64,000 nt of DNA. It comes from Tetranychus cinnabarinus (Eukaryota > Arthropoda > Arachnida > Trombidiformes > Tetranychidae). The first letter of the stretch is position 1. Each line of letters starts with the position of its first letter. Of the stretch, positions 55,902 through 64,000 are shown in pieces. The notes beneath the pieces were generated by a model. The model was given only the letters and a program-made list of their open reading frames with translations, had not been told where the DNA came from and made no database searches. Position numbers and translations under genes: made by a program. The DNA is taken from NCBI GenBank assembly GCA_022266195.1, contig WHVY01000002.1:12539001-12603000 (forward strand), written 5' to 3'.

Positions 55902-58261
55902 GATGAGAAGAGATACTTAAATTTGGAAACAAATAGAACAAAAAAAAGGCCAAATTATGAATGATTCAAAAGATCAATAAAATCCATTACAAATTGTAAA
56001 TTCAAAATTGATGCCTAAAATGTAACCAATAACAACAGCTTTTATCTTTCTCTGGTCGAATAAGAAGCGCGATATTTAAATCAGTCATATTTACAACTTA
56101 CAATTAAATATCAATGTCAAATATCAATCAGATAATTAGATGCAAAATTGAAGATAAAGCTTTATACACTTAAGCTAGAAATGGCATGTTTCTAGATAAA
56201 CCTTTTATAAATTACGAGTCAGCGTTACGTTTTCGATAGTCTGCTTGCATTTGAATTAATTGGACTCAATTTGAATTATAAGTCATTAACAGGTTTTATT
56301 GTGACTAATATAATGGAAGAATCAGAGTTTCGCTAGAAGATTAACAGCAAGTGATTGATCTTGCGTTAAATCTAGCATGATTTGGAGCAGGAAATTGCTT
56401 TTTTCTGGATTAATGATCTGAGTCTTATTAAAAAGTAAATTGAATAAAAAGTAAATCAGCTGGTTTAATTTAAATAAAATGTTTTAGGATAATCTAGCTA
56501 GAGTTTGCAATATATTTTTACACACATTTGATTGACATTGTGAGTTGAAGGAAAATGTTTGTAAAGTCCAAGTGTGGACTAATTGTGCTTTAAGAGCTAA
56601 TTTTCCCGTTTATTTGTATCATAAACAAAGATGATTGTTAATTTAGATTTTGTGTGTTTCATCTGATTCATTGTACGTTAATCTTGATCATTTTATGGAA
56701 AGAGGATTCAGATTAAGACCCGAGTTCCTCCAGCTCTCTGCAAAAAAGGTAACGAAAATCAAACCGGATAATTGAAAGGTTTTACCTGGTGAGACAATGA
56801 GTGACAAATAATTCTCTGGCGGTGTTTTGATGGATTGATATCTATCGAGATTATTTGGTTTATCTAAAGTACTTTGCATGTAATTTCATTAACAAAAAAG
56901 GTGAGCTTGCTTCTGAATCAAACCTAATTTAAATCTAAGCTAAGCTATGCTTTTTTAGTTAATTACCATTTAGCTTTTTGGTAAAACCAATTATTGCGTT
57001 TTTTTATCTTTAAAACTAAACATTTATACCAGAAACAAAACAAGTTTGATTTGGTATTAGCTTTGATAAGTGACAGGTCAATAATATTGAGTTGAAGTTG
57101 ATTGAAATTGTAAACAATGAATTGATCTCCAAATCTGGCGTGTTTAACTAAACCTTGATGCGGTAAACTTGTTATTCAATTTTTAAATGGTCAAAAATCA
57201 AGATTCCAATTTATATCAGTTACATCTGGTCGATAAATTGCGATAATCTTGCTGATGTTATCAGCCGATGACACCAAAATGAACAGCTGGTAATTATCAT
57301 GGAAAGGGTTTATGAAAAAGCAATTAGAGCTCAAATTTTCACTTGATAATTATACTCAGAGACAATGAGATGGTCATAAAAATGGATAAACATGAGGTCA
57401 ACATGTTCAAAATATGGTTAAACCCTAAGGAAAAGCTCTAACACCACAAATTGCTGCACAAATAATATGCCAAAAATGGGTCCATGTGGTGTACATGTGT
57501 GTAATGCATATTTGTACAGTCCATTCAAAATAAGAAGAATACTTTTTGAGATAAGATAAAGGGTTAAGGGTTAAAAATGATAGATGGAAGCACAAAAAGG
57601 TACTTCCATTCATTTAATTGTGTTTTTCAAAATAAACTAAATAAATTAAATAATATTTAATTTTCGCTCTCATTTTTCCCATTATTCCATTGGTTTTCCT
57701 TATCTAATCAGATTTTTTTCTTATCTCAAAAAGTATTCTTCTTATTTTGAATGGACTGTATGGCTTTTACCAAAAAAAGGTCAGTAAATTTTTGACCAAA
57801 AAAGAGAGAGAAGGAGAAAGAGCTGAAGATTGAGATTGAGAGTAAGAGAGAATCACAAACATTATCAATCAGGAGAATGAGAAAGATTAACCAGATTAAG
57901 ATAGTTAAGAGGAGTTTTCATATTAAAAAAAAACAGGTCAAATAACATTAACACAGCAATAAAAAAAATCAGTCAAGAAAGTCAAGTATTTCAAAGATAG
58001 ATGGCAGTTTATGAAATAACCAACCATTGAAAGAGGATTTTTTTTAGGGAGTTAACTGTAGCCGTGAGTTGAAGTTTTGGTAATAATTATGAGTTTTTAC
58101 ACTTTTAATTCTGTTTAGAACCTTTTTTTCTGTAAATCTTTCCTTTGATTTACCTTGATTACTTTTGTTTATGTGAATATAGTGACAATAATAAAGCTCC
58201 AGCAAAGTGGATTAACCTTTATTGACCATCATTCTGTTGATTGGATGTAATATGTTAAAAG
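55902..58261. other. Divergent intergenic region with a perfect inverted repeat
   Basis: Promoter space of the acidic gene and of the RING-CH gene. It contains the 41-bp inverted repeat (57515-57760). A GA-rich tract lies at 57800-57860. Short open stretches at 56688-56879 and 57425-57613 have no coding features. Confidence 0.5.
57515..57760. repeat. Perfect 41-bp inverted repeat with 164-bp spacer
   Basis: 57515-57555 (TACAGTCCATTCAAAATAAG and onward) is the exact reverse complement of 57720-57760. The transcript or single strand could fold into a long hairpin. It may be the two arms of a small foldback transposon; flanking direct repeats are not evident. Confidence 0.9.
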
Positions 58262-61200
58262 ATGGACAACAATATTCAAGGTAATAGTCTAAAACATTGT
58301 ATTCTGTTATTATTTTTTGCTGACTTTATTTTAATCAATGTTTTTTATTTTCTTCTGTTTAATTTAGTTCTCAGTTTCACCCTTTTCCCATTGCTTCTTA
58401 TTATTGAAATTACCTAAATGCGTTTTTTCAACAATGACTATTGTTGCATAACATTGTGCTACTGTGTAAAGCTCTTTGAGCTTTCATTCTTGTTGCTTTC
58501 ATTAAACCTCATATGATCTCTATTTAGTTTCATCTCTCATCTCTTGAGGCCTTCCGTTTGACTCATTTTTTAATTCAATCATCAATTGAGCAATTTAAAG
58601 TTCCTAGATGCATTCATTCAGATTCAGCTTAATCAATTTATTCTGGAATTTAAATTAATCTGTCAAAATTAATTTCTCTGCTCTTTTTAGACATTTGTCG
58701 GGTTTGTCGATCAGAAGGGTCTACAGACAAGCCTCTGTACCATCCGTGTAGATGTACTGGAAGTGTAAAATATATTCATAAAGACTGGTAAGTGCATTCC
58801 AAATAAATTGCTCACAATTATTTGCTTGAAATCTGGTTCGAACAATTTTGCGATAAAAATTTTAACCATAGATAATTCCAATCATAACATCGATCCATTT
58901 ATTGATGTTAATGTAAATAAAAATGTCATGAATTATGACATCATGAATTTCATGAAAGTAGATTTAGAATTTCCTTTTATGCTGATGTTTACAAAATATA
59001 CTGATCCCTTTGCTCTGGGCGTTTTCGATGAAATAAATTTACGAAATTTTTTTCAGAATTTCGCTCAGCAGGTTATTCATTTTAAAACACTCACCTGTTT
59101 TGTTTTCTTCCGATTTCTTGCAGCTTAGTACAATGGTTGAAGTACAGCGAAAAGGAGTATTGTGAGTTATGCAACTACAGGTTCTCATTCACAACAAGTA
59201 AGTATTTCAGAAAGGCCTCTCTTCCCTCATATCTTTCTCATTATACCATTTCCGCAAATTCATCTTCCATCAATCCAGTCAACATTGTCAAATCTAATCA
59301 AACATTGTTTCTTTAAGGTCGTAGTTCACGGATCATCTCATCTTATAAAGTTTTTGAAACTGACTGTCCCATTGGAACAATTAAAAGGAAACCAAGTTTA
59401 CCATTAACCTCAACCACACGAAATTTGGCCAAACAATCAGATAACGCAGTGCTAGATATTGAATCATCATCATCTGGAGATGACGAGAAAACATTTAAAA
59501 ATGGAATATTTCGTCTGAGAAGATCAGCAACAGCTGAAAGGCTAGATAATAGTTTTACTTATGAAGGTACGTAACCTTGGTTTGACCAATCTATAATTTA
59601 ATCCACCCTTTATTATTGATTGATTCAACCACTATTTTAACCCTCAATTTCATTCATTCTTGCTATTCATTTCGATGGTATGTAGATCACCCACTTTATT
59701 TATTAGCATAAACATTTGGATATACAGTTTAATGTCAAGTTCAGGATAGCCTTGTTAATGAGAGGAAATATATGAATACTTCCGAGTTTGATGTCATGAA
59801 AATTTACTCAGAAATTGATGGGTTGCCAACTTCGCACAGGATTTACGCCTAAGATTCCATAATAGAGTGAGAAAAGAATAAGAGATGTAAAAAAAAGATG
59901 AGACTGAGAAAGTTAATCAGATTGTCTTGCGATTACATCTTCTGTATCATCTTCTCACCCTTGACTTTGGTGTTGTTTCTCTTTCTTTCCTTCTCCTTCT
60001 TCCATGTTTATGCTCTCTTTCCTGTTAATTGCTAGAGAAGCAAAGAAATTTGATTTTATCTTTTTTCTTTTTAGTTGTTACTTAATAGGCACTCAACAGG
60101 GAGTAAACAATTCAGAGAACAATCAACTTTGATAATGTTTAAACAATTAAGAATGGCTGACCATTTTTATTTAAACCACTGTTTACTTCATTTTTCACAT
60201 TATAATCATTATTTTCTCTTCTTTTCTTGACCAGGTAAATCGATAGGGAGATTTGAACCACCCATGACCAATCAAACACCTCAAGACTCATCTGAAGATG
60301 CTGATTGTGAAGAGGAAGAAGATGATTACGGTGACGATGATCTAGATGATTTTCCATTGCCACCACCACCAGAGACATTAACATCAAGTTTAAGCTGTTT
60401 AAGTCTTGACTCACTTCCGCCTCCACCGTCGGAATTTTTAGATAACTCTGATGACTTCAAAATAACAGACAAAACTGAATCTACTCAAAGTCTTAGAAGA
60501 TTTTCAAATGCTAAACCAATTTCGCCGGTTGTGCCTCCAAATCTCGACTACTTAAACGATAATTTATTTGAATACTTGACTCGGAATAATGGTAATAAAA
60601 GAAACAGTTGCACCAGTACAAGCACTAGTACTGACAGTACTACTAGTAGTAATATCAATAGCAACTCTAGCCGAGTTTCAACCAGCAACTCAAATCATTA
60701 TCAAACGACGCTTAAACGTGATTCCATGAATCGTATCACAGGTTCTACACTACCATCGCCAATGCATAACCAAAGTCCATCACCAGTCTCTATCACTACG
60801 ATAGCACAACAACGCTTACAATCACAACATTCTTACTCTGACCAATTATACCCTGAATCACCTAAACCAAATGACTCCAAAAATGAAGCAAATAAGGAAC
60901 CAATTTATCAACAAATTCCTGCTCATTTCGTATCTAATCAAATTTCATCTTCAACAAATGTAACTTGTCGACAACCAAATTCACAGCATTATCAATATCC
61001 TCAAATGCAACAACATCAACAATTACTAGGTCATTCAAATGCAAATATTTGTCAACCATCAAACCATGCTGAATCTATTGATGGGCCAATCTATCAAGAA
61101 GTGCCAAAAACCGTGGCTCAAAATGTTAATTATGGAAATAATAGCAATAATAATAACAATAACAGAGAGTCACTTTCTCAACGATCATCTAATGGATTGA

Positions 61201-61994
61201 ATTTATCTTTTAATAACAATTCATCTCCAGTCATAATCTCAACCAATCCAATGAGCCCCGGATCACGGCCATCCTCAATTGTTTCTACTCCTACTAACAA
61301 TTGTAAAACATCGACATTCAACAAAGTCGAAATAGCTGCCAGTTTCAATTATCCCCCTCCAATGTCCCAAAGAAACCCTATGAAAGGTCCTTTACCACCT
61401 CCACCCGAGATATTTCTTAGAGATATCCATCGAGTTATGGATAAAAAATGGAAAGTAGCTCAACAGTTGTCAGTTGACACAAATCAGACTATCGACCAAT
61501 TAATCTTTGGGTTTCGTGGTTCACATGATGATTATTATTATTATGATTATCCACAGAATCAACAACCCTCAGAAACACCAATCCCACCTTATCCCTCTCA
61601 AACGATCAACAATCATTATGAAGTACCTCCAAATATGTCACATTATAATCACAATTATAATCAAAATTATCAATCCAATCCTTACCAGCAAAATGTTTCT
61701 CCATGTCAACGAATAGACGAACTATCTGAATGTAATAATGCAATCCATTCATCACCCAACTCTTCTGCATCATCTTCCTCATCCGGAACTTCAAACAGTT
61801 CAATGATGTCCAGTCCATATTATAATGATATTCAGGAACGAGATATTCCAGTTCTACCTCCTCCGCCTATACTGAGATGCACCAATTCATCTTTGTTTGA
61901 TAAAACATCGATTAGGGGTAAAAGTGCCCCTCCACCTCCGCCCAGGCGTAGTGATAAAACTCGTCTCTCTGGTCGTAATCAATTGAGAAACTAA
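58262..61994 (+). CDS. MARCHF6-type RING-CH domain joined to a proline-rich tail
   Basis: Five exons: 58262-58280, 58691-58787, 59124-59197, 59318-59566 and 60235-61994, all GT-AG (acceptors TTTAG, TGCAG, TTAAG, CCAG), phases consistent, 732 aa. Residues 1-63 form a C4HC3 [60 protein letters not shown], closest to MARCHF6/TEB4. The expected membrane segments do not follow; instead the sequence runs through a Ser/acidic region and a Pro-rich disordered tail with FPLPPPPET, two PIYQ(Q/E)(I/V)P motifs, poly-Asn runs, and [19 protein letters not shown] at the end. The tail could bind SH3 or EVH1 domains. Whether the first three exons truly belong to this gene needs transcript evidence. Confidence 0.65.
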
Positions 61995-64000
61995 ATCGTC
62001 AATCATTTAAAAATCTGTTGAACTTTCTCATGTTAAAATGTTTTCCTCTCAACCTTCATCCAAATTCTCACCCATTCGTCCCACTTTTTTGCCTTGTCAC
62101 CTAATATTTTCCTGCCCTGACACCTAAATACCTCTGACAAAAATCACTCCAATTATCCTATTGTCCTTTCGTCTCTTTCAACCCAGACAATCTTAAAAGT
62201 ATTGATGAGTTTAACTTGCAAAAAATGAAAACCAAGTCAAAGCATAAAACGAAAATTATTAGATAATTTAGTGATTTGATACCAAAAAAAAATCAAGACA
62301 TAATGAGAAAGCTTTGTTACTTAATTCGATAATGTTTAAAGAAACGTTTCAAACTCTTAATCCAATCAATATAGAATCTCTTTATTATAGAGTCAACGTT
62401 CATATTTGAATCATTTTTTACATATTTCCATTTTTCCTAATCTTGTCTTGAATTGTTCATTTTGATCACTTCAGTCATTGAACCAGGCAATTTTATTGAA
62501 ACAAAAATGATGCTTACATCCATTTTACATTTTATTTACATTTCTCTAACCTCCGGTTGAACTTTTGTACATTTCTCATCTTCTCTAGCTGTAATTGAAC
62601 TTCAATTGAATTCAAAATTTAAATGCAATAATAAAGGATTCCAAAATCTTGACTAAAACCTTTTGCTAATCAGTTCTTACCTAAATTTTTGAGTTTGATT
62701 TCAATTGAATTTCAATGTATCATCAAATAAATGATTTTACCAATAAATCATTCTTTTTCAATTTGATTTTGATAATTTTGCTTTTCAATTAGCTTAATAT
62801 CAGCTCATCAATTGACAATAGATGTCAAGAAGCTAAAAAACAGACCAATTTTTGCATAATTCAAGCAATTTGAATTGTGATGATTGAAACGAAAACAAAA
62901 CCAGAATTTGGATTATGAAATAAACTCAACGATTGTTTTCAGCCATTGATTTAATTTTATCACGATTAAACAGTTAAATGGTTCAGTTTGAATTGAATGT
63001 AAATTAGCAATTAAAGATCGACTTAATTTATTGTTGTACATTACTTTCATAAACAACTCAACAGTGATTTAAATGCTACTCATTCTTGACTATTAAATTA
63101 GATCAACACGATATTTTGTATTAAATAACTAACATGAATCCAAGTAGTTGATGAATAAATAATACACATTTAATCTATTCTAATTAAAAATTTACATTTA
63201 ATTTCATGATAACCATATAATAAACTGTATTAAATGCTATTATAGCTGTCTTTACAGATACAAAGCGTAATAAAATGAATATCTTCAAGTTGATATAAAT
63301 GAGTTTTTCGTTGGCCTTTTAAAATGTAAATATTGTTTTATCGATCAATCTGTAAAAGCTAATAAAGTACAATCGATTAAGGCAAAAATCTGTTGAATAT
63401 TCATAATTAACTTGAATTACGATATTTTAAAGCTAGTTATTACAATAAAATTGCTTTAAAGCCTTGCTAATCAAAGCTATTTCAGATTTGAATAGCAAAG
63501 TGTACAAATGATTATAACATTTGATTATCCAACTCATTATGACAATTAATATCCTAATTTGAATGAATTAGGATCTCGAGACTTGATCTCAACCAAACTA
63601 GAGTATAGACTTTAAATAAATACAAAGAGTTGGACTAAAAAAGTTGTAAAGCAATCATAAAAATGTATATTAAACGATGAAAAAAGGTAGTAATGATAAT
63701 AGCAATTATAATAATGATAATAATAGTATGTGATATTATATGATAATTTAGCTAATTATCACTCTTATAGCTACAGAAAAATGTTTTGTTTTATAGTAAA
63801 AAAAGGCAAGTTCAGTTTTGCAGGGGCCAAAAATGAAACAATGATAGACGATTGATTGTACATTGAATTATGAAAAAAAACAATCAATTGACTGAACATG
63901 TTTCATTTTTGTTTACATCTTTGTTGGGATGATTGTCATAATAATATAATATAAATCGTTTCATTTGTTGTTTCATCAATAGTTTGTCCTTTTACAAGCA
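61995..64000. other. 3' flank of the RING-CH/proline-rich gene, no gene seen
   Basis: Two kilobases of AT-rich sequence with short ATA/AAT runs near 63690-63730. No convincing frame, repeat array or RNA gene. Confidence 0.5.

Noticed and set aside
59162..59407. 81-codon open stretch bridging two exons of the RING-CH gene
   Set aside because: It reads through a GT donor at 59198 and an AG acceptor at 59316-59317; splicing gives a domain-consistent product instead.

Overview
The window is from an animal nuclear genome. It is AT-rich, intron-containing and gene-dense, with mostly short introns and orthologues of SART3, TFIP11, CERT, SLC25A32, NADK2, SEC11, HIBCH, RWDD2 and myosin essential light chain. 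Compactness and gene content suit an arthropod, and a mite-like chelicerate is my best guess, but nothing here fixes the species. I see no rRNA, tRNA or CRISPR locus.

Host layout, left to right: SLC17 anion transporter (-), secreted neutral lipase (-), SART3 (+), a small mitochondrial-type membrane protein (+), an unusually short TFIP11-like G-patch protein (+), an orphan signal-peptide exon (+), CERT (+), myosin essential light chain (-), mitochondrial folate carrier SLC25A32 (-), mitochondrial NAD kinase NADK2 (-), SEC11 signal peptidase (+), scrambled TBC-domain pseudogene pieces (+), RWDD2-like gene (-, split over 19.7 kb), intact TBC1D10-like RabGAP (+), HIBCH (-), an acidic protein I do not recognise (-), and a gene joining a MARCHF6-type RING-CH domain to a proline-rich tail (+).

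The centre is a complete Polinton/Maverick element, 29527-43990 (14,464 bp). It has 6-bp target-site duplications (GAAAGG), near-identical terminal inverted repeats, and intact genes for protein-primed DNA polymerase B, adenain-type protease, major and minor capsid proteins, chromodomain integrase and packaging ATPase. It sits inside the left terminal repeat of an older, about 570-bp, non-autonomous TIR transposon with 8-bp duplications (CTCAAGCA). Both lie in the large first intron of the RWDD2-like gene.

The most notable observation concerns how this Polinton may be transcribed. Its right end encodes a two-repeat TATA-binding-protein-like protein and, next to it, a protein with a PC4-like single-strand-DNA-binding signature. 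Strong TATA boxes (TATATAAG, TATAAATAAGG, TATAAG) stand in front of six gene groups. In four successive junctions the TAA stop codon of the last gene of one group lies inside the TATA box of the next, while genes within a group overlap or nearly abut. This looks like a self-encoded initiation-factor module paired with a very compact promoter layout, and I do not know of a description of it for Polintons.
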